A stretch of DNA of 64,000 bases from Tolumonas lignilytica (GCF_000527035.1 NZ_AZUK01000001.1:2724501-2788500), one strand, 5' to 3'; shown: positions 1 through 9,607, counted from the first letter of the stretch. Notes: a model not told the origin generated them from the sequence alone. Made by a program: numbers and translations.

Positions 1-1
1 A

Positions 2-490
2 ATCACAACGGTTCCTTTGACGATGTTAACCAATGGTGCGGATCAAACCCAAACCGTCACGTTGAAATTTAATCCGGTCACACAATATGCCTCTTCTTTT
101 CAGGTAACTAGTATGTCCCAGGATGGGGCTACCGTTGGGCAGTTGACCAACGTATCTATTGGTAGTGATGGTGTTGTTGCGGCAACTTACAGTAATGGTA
201 CTACGACCAAGTTAGGCATGGTGGCTTTGGCTAAATTTTCAAATCCTCAGGGTTTGACTCAGATTGGCGATACCTCCTGGAAGGAGTCTCAGGATTCCGG
301 TTCAGCAACACCAGGGATTCCGAATACGGGGACGTATGGCAGCATTAATTCATCTGCACTTGAGTCGTCTAATACGGATCTTTCCGCTGAGTTGGTCAAT
401 CTTATTGCGGCGCAGCGAAACTACCAGGCTAACTCTCGCGCACTAGAGGTGAATAGTACGCTGCAAGACAACATATTGCAGATCCGCTAA
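2..490 (+). CDS. flgE: Flagellar hook protein FlgE, C-terminal part (5' end outside window)
   Basis: The frame is open from the first bases of the window, so only the last 162 or so residues of the hook protein are present. FlgE polymerises into the curved hook joining the rod to the filament outside the cell. The C-terminal end (LVNLIAAQRNYQANSRALEV) is the conserved coiled-coil segment shared by rod and hook proteins that packs into the inner core. A serine/threonine-rich stretch precedes it, as is usual for hook proteins. A strong terminator follows the stop codon, and flgF starts a new unit after it. The flgE name rests on the C-terminal motif plus position just upstream of flgF. Confidence 0.93.
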   Translation: MTTVPLTMLTNGADQTQTVTLKFNPVTQYASSFQVTSMSQDGATVGQLTNVSIGSDGVVAATYSNGTTTKLGMVALAKFSNPQGLTQIGDTSWKESQDSGSATPGIPNTGTYGSINSSALESSNTDLSAELVNLIAAQRNYQANSRALEVNSTLQDNILQIR

Positions 491-507
491 TGAGTTCAAT
501 ACTGAAA

Positions 508-533
508 ACAGCCAGAAATATCTGGCTGTTTTT
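508..533 (+). terminator. Rho-independent terminator after flgE
   Basis: A perfect 9-bp stem (ACAGCCAGA / TCTGGCTGT) with an AATA loop is followed by four T residues, 18 bases after the flgE stop. It separates the flgE transcript from flgF. Confidence 0.85.
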
Positions 534-580
534 GTATGTTCCTTCCTGCTTGCTCAAAAAATTTTCTATTTTTTACATTC

Positions 581-596
581 TGGTATCTAAATTGCT
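581..596 (+). promoter_or_regulatory. Candidate sigma-54 promoter for flgF-L
   Basis: TGGTAT-N5-TTGCT has the exact -24/-12 spacing of sigma-54 promoters (consensus TGGCAC-N5-TTGC). The -12 element is perfect and the -24 element has two mismatches. Transcription would start near 608, giving a leader of about 25 bases to the flgF ATG. It sits right after the flgE terminator. Sigma-54 control of rod, ring and hook genes is known in polar-flagellum gammaproteobacteria, but activity here is inferred. Confidence 0.5.
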
Positions 597-632
597 TTGT
601 GATGTATAAGTCATCGATTTGACGGAGACATC

Positions 633-1379
633 ATGGACAAGTTCCTTTATATCGCCATGTCTGGCGCGAAAGAAAACCTGAACAGCCTTGCTATTCGCAG
701 TAATAACTTGGCGAATGCCAATACGCTGGGGTTTAAAGCTGACTTTGAAGAAGCCCGTGCGATGCAGGCTTATGGTGATGGCTTGCCAAGCCGGGTTTTC
801 GCCATGACGGAAAGACCGGGCCAGAATTTTCAGCAAGGCAGTTTGCAGACAACGGGTCGGGATCTTGACGTCGCCGTCAAGGGTGACGGCTGGTTGACGG
901 TGCAGGATGCCAATGGCAAAGAAGCGTATACCCGAAATGGCAGTTTGCAGGTGTCGCCGTTGGGGATATTGCAGACTTCAACCGGTTTAAATGTGCTGGA
1001 TACGTCAGGACAGCCTATTACTTTGCCTATGCCGGTGGAAAAAATTCAGATCGCAGAAGACGGCACGATCAATGCGAGGTTACAAGGTGCCAATCCTGCC
1101 GCTATTGATACGTTGCAGCAAATCAAGCTGGTTAACCCTATAAATAAAGATTTAACCAAAGGCGATGACGGTCTATTTCGCCGCACAGATGGGAACACAG
1201 AACCTGTCTCAGCGAATGTGCATTTAGCCAGTGGCGCACTTGAAAATAGCAACGTGAATGCGGTTGAAGAATTAACGAATTTGATCAAGCTGCAGCGTCA
1301 GTTTGATACCCAGATCAAGATGATGTCCACAGCCGAAAAGGATGACGAAAGTCAGACGCAATTATTGAAGCTTGGATAA
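633..1379 (+). CDS. flgF: Flagellar basal-body rod protein FlgF
   Basis: FlgF is a proximal-rod subunit placed in the periplasm between the MS ring and the distal rod. The product is 248 residues, the normal family size. The N-terminal rod signature (NLANANTLGFKADF, about residues 28-41) and the C-terminal coiled-coil segment (VEELTNLIKLQRQFDTQIKM) are both present, and they pack together in the assembled rod. The ATG at 633 follows GGAG in 'acggagacatcatg'. flgG starts 17 bases downstream, so the two are co-transcribed. It is the first gene of the flgF-L run, after a terminator and a sigma-54-like site. Confidence 0.96.
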   Translation: MDKFLYIAMSGAKENLNSLAIRSNNLANANTLGFKADFEEARAMQAYGDGLPSRVFAMTERPGQNFQQGSLQTTGRDLDVAVKGDGWLTVQDANGKEAYTRNGSLQVSPLGILQTSTGLNVLDTSGQPITLPMPVEKIQIAEDGTINARLQGANPAAIDTLQQIKLVNPINKDLTKGDDGLFRRTDGNTEPVSANVHLASGALENSNVNAVEELTNLIKLQRQFDTQIKMMSTAEKDDESQTQLLKLG

Positions 1380-1396
1380 CGATTGAGGAGTAAAAC

Positions 1397-2185
1397 ATGA
1401 TCCCTGCACTTTGGATAAGTAAAACCGGGCTTGATGCTCAGCAAACCAACATATCGCAAATATCGAATAACTTAGCGAACGCGTCTACCGTGGGTTATAA
1501 GAAGGGACGTGCAATATTTGAGGATTTACTTTATCAAAATGTGAATCAGCCAGGGGGGCAATCCTCAGCTAATTCCACGTTACCTTCTGGATTAATGATC
1601 GGTGCCGGGGCCAAAGTGGTTGCGACACAAAAGACGTTTACTCAGGGCAGTGTGCAAACTACAGACAATTCATTGGATGTCATGATCAATGGACGTGGTT
1701 TTTTTGAAGTCCAATTACCTGATGGTACTACAGCTTATACCCGCAATGGTCAGTTCACCTTGAACTCTGATGGCACGCTGGTGACTACGGGCGAGGGCTA
1801 TACCGTACAGCCACAAATTCAGGTGCCTACAGGTACACAAAGTATCACCATCGGTTCTGACGGCCAGGTGTCCGTCCAGGTCGCCGGGCAAACTGCATCT
1901 CAAACTGTCGGCCAGCTAACTGTTACTGACTTTGCTAACCCGGTTGGTTTGCAACCCATGGGCGAAAATCTCTATCTCGCTACTCAGGGCAGCGGTGATC
2001 CAATACAAGGGATTGCCGGCACGGATGGTATGGGTACCATCAAGCAAGGGATGCTAGAAGCGTCGAATGTCAACGCGACTGAAGAATTGGTTAATCTGAT
2101 CCAGGCACAACGGGTTTATGAAATGAACTCTAAAGTGATTTCCAGTGTGGATCAGATGTTGCAAAACGTAACCCAACAGTTGTAA
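1397..2185 (+). CDS. flgG: Flagellar distal rod protein FlgG
   Basis: FlgG forms the long distal rod that crosses the periplasm and outer membrane. The product is 262 residues, close to the usual 260. It begins MIPALWISKTGLDAQQ and carries the rod signature NNLANASTVGYKK at about residues 24-36. The C-terminus (NATEELVNLIQAQRVYEMNS) matches the rod/hook C-terminal helix. A Shine-Dalgarno GAGGAG lies just upstream of the ATG. flgH follows within ten bases. Confidence 0.97.
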   Translation: MIPALWISKTGLDAQQTNISQISNNLANASTVGYKKGRAIFEDLLYQNVNQPGGQSSANSTLPSGLMIGAGAKVVATQKTFTQGSVQTTDNSLDVMINGRGFFEVQLPDGTTAYTRNGQFTLNSDGTLVTTGEGYTVQPQIQVPTGTQSITIGSDGQVSVQVAGQTASQTVGQLTVTDFANPVGLQPMGENLYLATQGSGDPIQGIAGTDGMGTIKQGMLEASNVNATEELVNLIQAQRVYEMNSKVISSVDQMLQNVTQQL

Positions 2186-2194
2186 GAGGTGGTT

Positions 2195-2872
2195 ATGCGT
2201 AACTGTGCATTGATAATCGCATGTATCTGTTCTTTGACGGCATGCACTTCGTTGCCGAATAGTCCAAAACCGGATGATCCAAATTATGCGCCAACGGAGC
2301 CGGAGGACTATCAGGCAAATATGAAGCCTAATGGCTCTATTTTTAATCAGGGTGCCGTAAACAGCATTTATTCCGATATCAAAGCACATCGCATTGGTGA
2401 CATCATCACGGTAGAACTACAGGAATCTACCTCTTCAAGTAAAAACGCGTCCAATCAGCAATCGAAAGATTCAAGTTTGGGTCTGAATGCATTGAGTTTG
2501 GGTGGTCACTCGGTGACTTTAAACGGTTATAACACCACGGCCAGCATGGGCGGAAATAATAGCTTCAAAGGTCAGGCCAAAGCCGGACAGAGTAATAGCC
2601 TGACAGGAAATATCTCAGTCAGTGTGATCCGGGTGTTACCGAATGGGAATTTAGCGGTACGCGGCGAGAAATGGCTGATGTTGACGGAAGGTAATGAGTA
2701 TATCCGTATGACCGGTGTCGTTCGTTCAGAAGACGTGAACGCAGACAATACAGTTTCTTCCCAGCGTATTGCGAATGCCCGAATTCAATATGGCGGCACT
2801 GGCGATTTTGCCAACTCAGAAGAGCGTGGTTGGTTGTCTAAATTCTTTAACGGGCCATACAGTCCATTCTAG
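2195..2872 (+). CDS. flgH: Flagellar L-ring lipoprotein FlgH
   Basis: FlgH builds the outer-membrane L ring that acts as a bushing for the rod. The ATG at 2195 was preferred over the GTG at 2189 because GAGG lies five bases before it and the protein then opens with a compact lipoprotein signal (MRNCALIIACICSLTAC, lipobox LTAC, lipidated Cys at residue 17). The mature part has the FlgH features: an asparagine/serine-rich central stretch, then VIRVLPNGNLAVRGEKW and the SSQRIANARIQYGGTG segment near the C-terminus. The length is 225 residues, typical of the family. It lies between flgG and flgI, as in most flagellar clusters. Confidence 0.96.
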   Translation: MRNCALIIACICSLTACTSLPNSPKPDDPNYAPTEPEDYQANMKPNGSIFNQGAVNSIYSDIKAHRIGDIITVELQESTSSSKNASNQQSKDSSLGLNALSLGGHSVTLNGYNTTASMGGNNSFKGQAKAGQSNSLTGNISVSVIRVLPNGNLAVRGEKWLMLTEGNEYIRMTGVVRSEDVNADNTVSSQRIANARIQYGGTGDFANSEERGWLSKFFNGPYSPF

Positions 2873-2884
2873 AGGTAGGGCACC

Positions 2885-3982
2885 ATGAATATTTGGAAAG
2901 TGTTGATAATTGGCTTTTGCTGCACATTGGGGGCATCTGCACAGGCCGCCCGAATTAAAGATATCGCAACGGTTGAGGGTGTTCGTAGCAACCAGTTGAT
3001 CGGGTATGGACTGGTAGTTGGTTTGCCTGGTACAGGTGAGTCGAGCAATGCATTTACGGAGCAAACGTTTCGTACCATGCTGAATAATTTTGGTATCAAG
3101 GTACCAGATACAGTGAAGCCAAAAATTAAAGATGTGGCGCCGGTGGCTGTGCATGCTGAATTACCTGCTTTTTCTAAACCAGGCCAAACAATTGACGTCA
3201 CCGTCTCTGCGATTGGCGAAGCCAAGAGTTTACGTGGTGGTACATTACTGCAAACCTTCCTGAAAGGTGTTGATGGGCAAGTTTACGCTTTGGCACAAGG
3301 GAGCTTGGTTGTTGGGGGGTTGGGAGCACAAGGGGCTGATGGATCTAAAGTCGTTATCAATACACCAACCGTAGGCCGCATACCCAATGGCGCCAGTGTT
3401 GAACGTGAGGTTCCTAGTTCATTTGATCAGGGCGATACCATCACTTTTGATTTGCATCGTCCTGATTTCACCTCAGCCAAAAGATTGGCAGATGTCGTCA
3501 ATGGTTTGGTTGGGCCAAATACGGCACAGGCCATTGATGCAACCTCAATTCAAGTGTATGCCCCTCGTGATCCTGGTCAGCGCGTGGCTTATTTATCCAC
3601 ATTGGAAAATCTGAATGTTGATCCTGCGGATGAAGCTGCAAAAATCGTCGTTAATTCACGGACTGGTACCATTGTCATTGGCAGTCAGGTGAAGTTGAAA
3701 CCGGCTGCGATCACGCATGGCGGATTAACGGTCACGATCAAAGAGAACCCAACGGTATCTCAACCTAATGCATTCTCGAATGGACAAACTGCGGTCACAC
3801 CGAATTCGTCTATCACGGTACAGCAACAGAATAGTCGTATGTTCAAACTGGATACAGGCAACTCGTTAGATGATTTAGTCAAAGCCGTCAATATGGTGGG
3901 TGTCGCGCCGGGGGATTTAATGGCAATACTGGAAGCATTACAGCAGGCTGGTGCCATTGAAGGTCAGTTAGAGATCCTGTAG
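2885..3982 (+). CDS. flgI: Flagellar P-ring protein FlgI
   Basis: FlgI forms the periplasmic P ring around the rod at the peptidoglycan layer. The product is 365 residues. A Sec signal peptide is visible at residues 1-22 (hydrophobic core, cleavage after AQAA), followed by the family start [20 protein letters not shown]. The glycine-rich stretch [19 protein letters not shown] and the C-terminal [22 protein letters not shown] are characteristic. The gene starts 12 bases after flgH and is followed 12 bases later by flgJ. Confidence 0.97.
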   Translation: MNIWKVLIIGFCCTLGASAQAARIKDIATVEGVRSNQLIGYGLVVGLPGTGESSNAFTEQTFRTMLNNFGIKVPDTVKPKIKDVAPVAVHAELPAFSKPGQTIDVTVSAIGEAKSLRGGTLLQTFLKGVDGQVYALAQGSLVVGGLGAQGADGSKVVINTPTVGRIPNGASVEREVPSSFDQGDTITFDLHRPDFTSAKRLADVVNGLVGPNTAQAIDATSIQVYAPRDPGQRVAYLSTLENLNVDPADEAAKIVVNSRTGTIVIGSQVKLKPAAITHGGLTVTIKENPTVSQPNAFSNGQTAVTPNSSITVQQQNSRMFKLDTGNSLDDLVKAVNMVGVAPGDLMAILEALQQAGAIEGQLEIL

Positions 3983-3994
3983 TCGAGGCGAAAG

Positions 3995-5050
3995 ATGGAT
4001 AAATTAATCAATCAAGGCTTAGCTGGTGATATCCGCAGTCTGGATCAGTTGCGTCAGATGGGGATCAAAAAAGAAGGCGATGCGTCTTCTTCCGATAGCC
4101 AGCAACAAGCATTGGCTGCCGCAGCCCGACAGTTTGAGGCGATCTTTACTCAGATGTGGTTGAAGAGCATGCGGGAAGCCAATAGTGCCTTGCAAGATGA
4201 AAATAGCCCATTTAACAGCCGCGATACCCAGTTTTATCAGGGAATGATGGATGACCAGATGGCGGCAAATGTTGCCTCTGGCGGAAAAAGTTCGTTAGCC
4301 GATCTCATCGTAAAACAACTGTCACCGGCATCGCAAAAATCGTCAGCAAGCAAGACGACACTATCTCATACTCTCAATATGCCAACAGATAAAATGCCTG
4401 TGATGCAGCGCTTTGCCCGGCTGGATCGGGCACCAACATCTGCTACGACAACCAGTAACTCAGATGTACCACCGGGTGTATTAGCCGCAGAACGGTTTGC
4501 ATCGCAAATTTCGGCATATAAATTGCCTGTAAACAACCAGATCACATCAGCTGATGATCCCGGTTCCGCCCAACAGCAACAGTTTGTCCGGCAGTTGTTA
4601 CCGGCTGCAAAAATGGTAGCCAGTAAAATGGGTTTATCCCCTGTTGCATTGATTGCACAGGCTGCGTTAGAAACGGGGTGGGGGAAGCACATGATGTCAT
4701 CAGGTAACAATGCTTCCAGCAACAATTTATTCGGCGTAAAAGCGGGTAGTCGCTGGGCTGGACAAAAGGTTTCAGCAAATAGTTTGGAATATCAGCAAGG
4801 CAAGCCGGTGATGCAACATTCGAGTTTTCGCTCTTATACTTCGATTGTGCAAAGCATGCAAGATTACGCCAATCTGATCACAGGTTCAGATCGTTATCAG
4901 CAGGCGAGAGCTGTTGCCCATGACCCTGATGCCTATTTTGAGGCATTGCAATCTGCGGGTTACGCCACTGATCCAAACTATGCACAAAAATTAAAACAAG
5001 TATTACGCAGTGATGCGATGCGATCTGTCTATACACCGACAGAAATTTAG
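3995..5050 (+). CDS. flgJ: Flagellar rod-assembly protein / peptidoglycan hydrolase FlgJ
   Basis: FlgJ is the rod cap that also opens the peptidoglycan layer for the growing rod. The 351-residue product has both halves. The N-terminal rod-binding domain (about residues 37-110, with ARQFEAIFTQMWLKSMREA) is joined by a serine/threonine-rich linker to a C-terminal glucosaminidase domain from about residue 195. The domain keeps the family motif LIAQAALETGWGK with the likely catalytic Glu at residue 226. The muramidase half is absent in some lineages, so its presence marks the two-domain beta/gamma-proteobacterial type. The gene is flanked tightly by flgI and flgK. Confidence 0.96.
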   Translation: MDKLINQGLAGDIRSLDQLRQMGIKKEGDASSSDSQQQALAAAARQFEAIFTQMWLKSMREANSALQDENSPFNSRDTQFYQGMMDDQMAANVASGGKSSLADLIVKQLSPASQKSSASKTTLSHTLNMPTDKMPVMQRFARLDRAPTSATTTSNSDVPPGVLAAERFASQISAYKLPVNNQITSADDPGSAQQQQFVRQLLPAAKMVASKMGLSPVALIAQAALETGWGKHMMSSGNNASSNNLFGVKAGSRWAGQKVSANSLEYQQGKPVMQHSSFRSYTSIVQSMQDYANLITGSDRYQQARAVAHDPDAYFEALQSAGYATDPNYAQKLKQVLRSDAMRSVYTPTEI

Positions 5051-5060
5051 GAGATAAAAA

Positions 5061-7046
5061 ATGGCCTCTGATTTATTGGGGATTGGTTCTTCTGGTCTTC
5101 TGGCACAGCAAAAAATGCTGGCAACGACGAGTAGTAACATCTCAAATGTTAGTACACAGGGGTACTCGCGACAGAATACGGTTTTGTCTTCTAATCAGAA
5201 TACGTTGGGGGTTGGAAATAGTACAACCCGCAGAATGCTCGATGTTTATGCGCAGTCAGAAGTATGGCGTGACACCGCGACTTACAATCAGGTTAATACA
5301 AATTATTCAGAACTATCGCAACTCGATAAATATCTGAGTGACAGTGCCACCAGTTTGTCTGATGGTATTGATTCTTTTTTTACATCTCTGCAGTCTGCAA
5401 ACTCAAGCCCGAATACAGCGTCGAGCCGACAGGGGATAATGGGGCAAATATCTACCATTATCGACCGATTTCAGAGCGTATCAACTCAGCTAACTCAGCA
5501 ATATGATGGCATCAACAGTAAGTTAGATACTGAAGTCACTAACGTTAACACCATGCTCTCGTCTATAAATGACCTCAACAGCCAGATATTGAAGCAGCCT
5601 GCTAGCAATGATGATGGTACAAGAGCCAATTTGCTGGATCAGCGAGATGAATTGATCCGGCAATTATCGGAAAAATTAGATATTCGCACCGTTAGTCAAA
5701 GTAATGGGACTACACTGGTTAATTTAAGTTCCGGTGAATCATTAGTTGTCGCCGGGTCATATGCTCAGCTTTCGACCATTTCAGGTAACCCGGATCCTAA
5801 AAATACGCAACTCCAGATTAAGTTGGGGAATGCCTCTGCCACGGTGAATACTCAAACGATTGGTGGCACATTAGGTGGGTATTATTCTGCGCGTGACACT
5901 ATTACTGATACGCAGAGAAATCTTGGCCAGCTGTCGTTAGCTTTTTCTGATGCGATGAATACTCAAAATAAATTGGGTATGACATTGAATAATACGATAG
6001 GCACTAATTTGTTCACATTGCCAACGAGCAGTGGCTTGGCAAACAGCAGCAATACGGGCACAGGAGCGATTACTGCGAGTGTCATTCCGGGGCAAGGCAG
6101 CAATGTTCCGCCAAACGATTTTCAGGTTACGTTTACTGGTGCCAATAGCTTTGATTTTTACATGATTGATGGAAATACCAAAACTTTAGTGAGCAGTGGA
6201 ACTACACCACCGACGACGATCCAGCTGGCAAATTATGGATTACAGTTTGATGTTTCCGGTTCTCCATCTGCCGGAGATAGTTTCCTGATTCAACCGGCAC
6301 GTACGTCAGTGGGTAGTGTATCTAGCAATATCACGCGGGCTGAAGATCTTGCTTTGGCTTCGCCACTGAAATTGAATGCCAGTTCAAGCAATTACAGTAC
6401 AGCAACTATCAGCTTAACGGGTGTGTATAACACGGATAGCGCTACGTCAGCGTTTACCAGTTCGGGGTTGTCTGCTGCTGCGCCACAGCAAGTACTGATT
6501 AATAGCTCTGGTGATTATGAGATTTATGATGGTAATTCACCGAAAAATTTATTAGCGACAGTACCTGCATCCAGTAATGGCAGTAATTTACTTGCTGCTT
6601 CAGGTTTGTATGCAAGCGTGCAGACATACCCTGGTTACGAACTAAGTATTGATGGTGTAGTCAAACCAGGTGATAGCTTCAATGTCAGTTTCAATACCGA
6701 TGGTTTTTCTGATAACAAAAATGGCCTTGCTCTCGCAGGATTACAAACTCAGGATCTTGTCCGTAAAGGAAATAGTACTGCTGCCGATAATAAAATGACT
6801 TTTAATGAAGCGTTTTCATCGACCTTAACTGATGTCGGCACAATAGTAAGCGGATTGAAAACCAGTGTGACAGCAGCCGATGCGAAATTGACACAAAGTC
6901 AACAATTGAGCGAAAGCATATCCGGTGTCAATTTGGATGAAGAGGCTGCAAATCTTGTTCGTTATCAACAGGCTTATGCTGCATCGGCTAAAGTTATAAC
7001 CGCAGCAAAAGACACGTTTGATACCTTGTTGAGCGCAGTGAAGTAA
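5061..7046 (+). CDS. flgK: Flagellar hook-filament junction protein FlgK (HAP1)
   Basis: FlgK is the first hook-associated protein; it joins hook and filament. The product is 661 residues. It starts MASDLLGIGSSGLLAQQKMLATTSSNISNVSTQGYSRQ (cut here by the family signature, about residues 1-38) and ends with the helix ESISGVNLDEEAANLVRYQQ, the conserved FlgK C-terminus. The middle is serine/threonine/asparagine-rich and variable, as expected for surface-exposed domains. A GGAG site precedes the ATG. flgL follows 13 bases after the stop, so both are in one unit. Confidence 0.96.
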   Translation: MASDLLGIGSSGLLAQQKMLATTSSNISNVSTQGYSRQNTVLSSNQNTLGVGNSTTRRMLDVYAQSEVWRDTATYNQVNTNYSELSQLDKYLSDSATSLSDGIDSFFTSLQSANSSPNTASSRQGIMGQISTIIDRFQSVSTQLTQQYDGINSKLDTEVTNVNTMLSSINDLNSQILKQPASNDDGTRANLLDQRDELIRQLSEKLDIRTVSQSNGTTLVNLSSGESLVVAGSYAQLSTISGNPDPKNTQLQIKLGNASATVNTQTIGGTLGGYYSARDTITDTQRNLGQLSLAFSDAMNTQNKLGMTLNNTIGTNLFTLPTSSGLANSSNTGTGAITASVIPGQGSNVPPNDFQVTFTGANSFDFYMIDGNTKTLVSSGTTPPTTIQLANYGLQFDVSGSPSAGDSFLIQPARTSVGSVSSNITRAEDLALASPLKLNASSSNYSTATISLTGVYNTDSATSAFTSSGLSAAAPQQVLINSSGDYEIYDGNSPKNLLATVPASSNGSNLLAASGLYASVQTYPGYELSIDGVVKPGDSFNVSFNTDGFSDNKNGLALAGLQTQDLVRKGNSTAADNKMTFNEAFSSTLTDVGTIVSGLKTSVTAADAKLTQSQQLSESISGVNLDEEAANLVRYQQAYAASAKVITAAKDTFDTLLSAVK

Positions 7047-7059
7047 GAGGGGATGCATA

Positions 7060-8268
7060 ATGCGTTTATCTACTAATATGATGTATCAGCAAGGTATTCG
7101 TTCTATTCAGACGGCTTCGCAGAGTCTTGATACAGCAAACCAGCAAATGACGAGTGGTGATAAGTTTACCTCTTCTGGTGAAGATCCAATCGGCATGTCT
7201 CAAAAACTCAGTTTGAGTAGCCAAATAGGGCTCTATAATCAATACAACACTAATGGTGGCTTGTTAAACAGCAGCTTGTCCTTAGAAGAGACGGTTCTAA
7301 ATTCCGTCAATACAGGCATGATGAGTGCTTATACCGCCGTACAAAGCGCAAATAATACTTCCATGTCAGCAGATGATAGAGCGTCGATTGCCACTCAATT
7401 AGAGGAAACGCAAAAGCAACTGTATGATTTGATGAACAGTAAAAACGCTGATGGCGAATATATTTTTGGTGGCAATCAAAGTCAGACACAACCCTTCGTG
7501 AAAGACAGTGCGGGTATTTATCAATTTCAGGGGGATACGGGGCAAAGACAAATACAGATAGCTCCATCCGTTCAGGTTGCTAGTAACGATTCTGGATTAT
7601 CGCTGTTTCAGGCGATCCCAACACGTCGCACCGCCAGTGCAACCAGTGCTAACTTATCTGTCGATATCTCGGATCAGTCTCAATATGATACGTATTATCG
7701 AAATAATTATGATTTTTCTGTTGCTGCAAATAATTCATTTAAAGTAACAACGACAGCCGGAGTTCCAGACCAATATCAGATCGTTGATAACTCAGGCGCC
7801 ACACTGCAAAGTGGAACGTATCAGGCAGGTACAGCAATCAACTATCATGGTTTATCACTCACTATGAACATTGCGGCTGGCAGTTCTGTTGAGTCATTTA
7901 AGTTTGATACCCCACAAAATGACAACATCCTGAATACCTTAAGTCAGGCGATTGCTATTTTAAAAGATCCTAATAGTACAACTGCCGATATTCAGAAAAT
8001 GGCTGCAGATACGCAGTCTCATCTCTCTAATGCCATGGATAAAGTTAATACTACGCTGGGAGAAATCGGCGGAAGAATGACTAACGCTGATCAAATTGCA
8101 AACTCTAATACATCGCTGAATTCAATATCTCAAGAAGCTAAAGCAAATGTATCGCAAGTCGATATGTATGCAGCAATCAGCAAAGTGGCTCAAGAGCAAA
8201 ATGCACTAACTGTCGCGCAGCAAGCTTATACCAAAATAAATAAATCTACGCTATTTGATTATATTTGA
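7060..8268 (+). CDS. flgL: Flagellar hook-filament junction protein FlgL (HAP3)
   Basis: FlgL is the second junction protein between hook and filament and resembles flagellin at both ends. The product is 402 residues, starting MRLSTNMMYQQGIRSIQ and ending with a flagellin-like helix (SQVDMYAAISKVAQEQNALT). The internal EDPIGMSQKLSLSSQIGLYNQ and the DLMNSKNADGEYIFGGNQSQ segments are characteristic. It is the last gene of the flgF-L run; a terminator lies about 120 bases beyond its stop. Confidence 0.95.
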   Translation: MRLSTNMMYQQGIRSIQTASQSLDTANQQMTSGDKFTSSGEDPIGMSQKLSLSSQIGLYNQYNTNGGLLNSSLSLEETVLNSVNTGMMSAYTAVQSANNTSMSADDRASIATQLEETQKQLYDLMNSKNADGEYIFGGNQSQTQPFVKDSAGIYQFQGDTGQRQIQIAPSVQVASNDSGLSLFQAIPTRRTASATSANLSVDISDQSQYDTYYRNNYDFSVAANNSFKVTTTAGVPDQYQIVDNSGATLQSGTYQAGTAINYHGLSLTMNIAAGSSVESFKFDTPQNDNILNTLSQAIAILKDPNSTTADIQKMAADTQSHLSNAMDKVNTTLGEIGGRMTNADQIANSNTSLNSISQEAKANVSQVDMYAAISKVAQEQNALTVAQQAYTKINKSTLFDYI

Positions 8269-8388
8269 TGTTTTTATTAATCAATCTATCTATGAGAATT
8301 TAAGTAATGGGTGCAGAATCCATTCTGATATCCACTTCCTGTAAAAGTAACTCTTGTTAAATCCATTCCATTATTATTTATGACGACT

Positions 8389-8412
8389 AGGATGCTTATG
8401 GCATCCTTTTTT
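8389..8412 (+). terminator. Rho-independent terminator of the flgF-L run
   Basis: AGGATGC / GCATCCT form a perfect 7-bp stem around a TTATG loop, followed directly by a T tract. It lies about 120 bases after the flgL stop, upstream of the flagellin promoter. Confidence 0.8.
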
Positions 8413-8540
8413 GTTTTTTATGTATGCAATTGATTTTATTGATTTATTTTTTTGAAAAAAATATTAAAGATTTTTGGTGATAAACCGATATTAAAAAGGT
8501 CTCAGGTATGCGTTCAGTGAAAAAAAAGATAAAAAATATC

Positions 8541-8567
8541 TAAAGTTCACAGGATGAGTGCCGATAA
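8541..8567 (+). promoter_or_regulatory. Sigma-28 (FliA) promoter of flagellin gene 1
   Basis: TAAAGTTC, 11 bases, then GCCGATAA: a near-perfect match to the FliA consensus TAAAGTTT-N11-GCCGATAA, with one mismatch in 16. Transcription would start near 8574, giving a leader of about 70 bases before the ATG at 8643. Confidence 0.88.
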
Positions 8568-8642
8568 ATTAGGTAATCAGGCAGAGATAATAAATTAATA
8601 AAGCCTGGAAGGTAATTTAATTGATACTCAGGAGAATAAATC

Positions 8643-9560
8643 ATGGCTATGTATATCAATACTAATATTTCCTCATTGAACGCTCAGCGTAATATGACCA
8701 ATGCTAATAATAGCTTAGATGTGTCATATACTCGTTTGGCGTCAGGGCTGCGTATTAATAGCGCAAAAGATGACGCAGCCGGTTTGCAGATTTCAAACCG
8801 TTTAACTTCTCAGATCAATGGTCTGGATCAGGGTAACCGCAATGCCAACGATGGCATTTCAGTGGCGCAAACTGCTGAAGGTTCCATGGATGAAATGACC
8901 ACCATGTTGCAGCGCATGCGTACACTGGCTCAGCAATCAGCTAACGGTTCCAATAATACTGACGACCGTACTGCGCTGCAGGCCGAATACAAACAGTTAT
9001 CAACAGAAATCAATCGCGTTTCCAGTGATACTACCTTCGGTGGTCAGAAAGTGCTGGATGGTAAATATCATGGTTCATTCCAGGTTGGTGCGGATGCAGG
9101 TCAAACCATTGCATTCAGCTTAACCAAATTCTCATTTACTGTGAGCGGTATTGCGGGTTCCAGCACTGGTGTTTCTTATGTACTGAGTAAGAATACATCA
9201 ACTGGTGAATTTAAGGCGGTACAAACTACTGGCGCGCTGAAATGGTCGAAAATTAGTGATATCAGTGGTTCTACCACCAGTAAAGCACAATTGGCATTAG
9301 CTAATATTGATTTGATGATTAAAGCTATCGACTCTAAACGTTCAGAGCTGGGTGCGGTACAAAACCGCTTCGATTCCACTATCCGTAACCAGTCAAACGT
9401 CTCTGAAAACGTCAGCGCCGCCCGTTCACGTATTCGTGATGCAGATTTCGCAAAAGAAACTGCAAATATGACGCAACAGAACATTCTGCAGCAAGCTGCA
9501 TCCTCTGTTCTGGCTCAGGCGAACAAACGTCCACAATCAGCGTTGTCACTGTTACAGTAA
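8643..9560 (+). CDS. flaA: Polar flagellin, copy 1
   Basis: This is a filament subunit exported by the flagellar type III system. The product is 305 residues. It has the N-terminal D0/D1 signature (MAMYINTNISSLNAQRN, then LASGLRINSAKDDAAGLQIS) and the C-terminal D1/D0 signature (NVSENVSAARSRIRDADFAK, ending in LLQ). The short variable centre (about residues 150-215) contains many Ser/Thr, possible acceptors for pseudaminic acid given the maf and pse genes downstream. An AGGAG site precedes the ATG. A strong sigma-28 promoter drives it and a terminator follows at once, so it is likely transcribed alone. The symbol follows Aeromonas usage. Confidence 0.95.
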   Translation: MAMYINTNISSLNAQRNMTNANNSLDVSYTRLASGLRINSAKDDAAGLQISNRLTSQINGLDQGNRNANDGISVAQTAEGSMDEMTTMLQRMRTLAQQSANGSNNTDDRTALQAEYKQLSTEINRVSSDTTFGGQKVLDGKYHGSFQVGADAGQTIAFSLTKFSFTVSGIAGSSTGVSYVLSKNTSTGEFKAVQTTGALKWSKISDISGSTTSKAQLALANIDLMIKAIDSKRSELGAVQNRFDSTIRNQSNVSENVSAARSRIRDADFAKETANMTQQNILQQAASSVLAQANKRPQSALSLLQ

Positions 9561-9569
9561 TGAAATAAA

Positions 9570-9594
9570 AAAGGCGGTTGTTCAGGCCGCCTTT
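9570..9594. terminator. Terminator after flagellin 1
   Basis: AAAGGCGG / CCGCCTTT form an 8-bp GC-rich stem, nine bases after the flagellin stop. A runs on the left and T residues on the right make it potentially bidirectional. Confidence 0.8.
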
Positions 9595-9607
9595 AAAAAC
9601 AGAATTG

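Larger units (their letters stand above)
8269..8642 (+). other. Intergenic region flgL - flagellin 1
   Basis: This 374-base AT-rich gap holds the flgL terminator (8389-8412) and the sigma-28 promoter of the first flagellin (8541-8567). No convincing coding sequence was seen in it. Confidence 0.8.
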
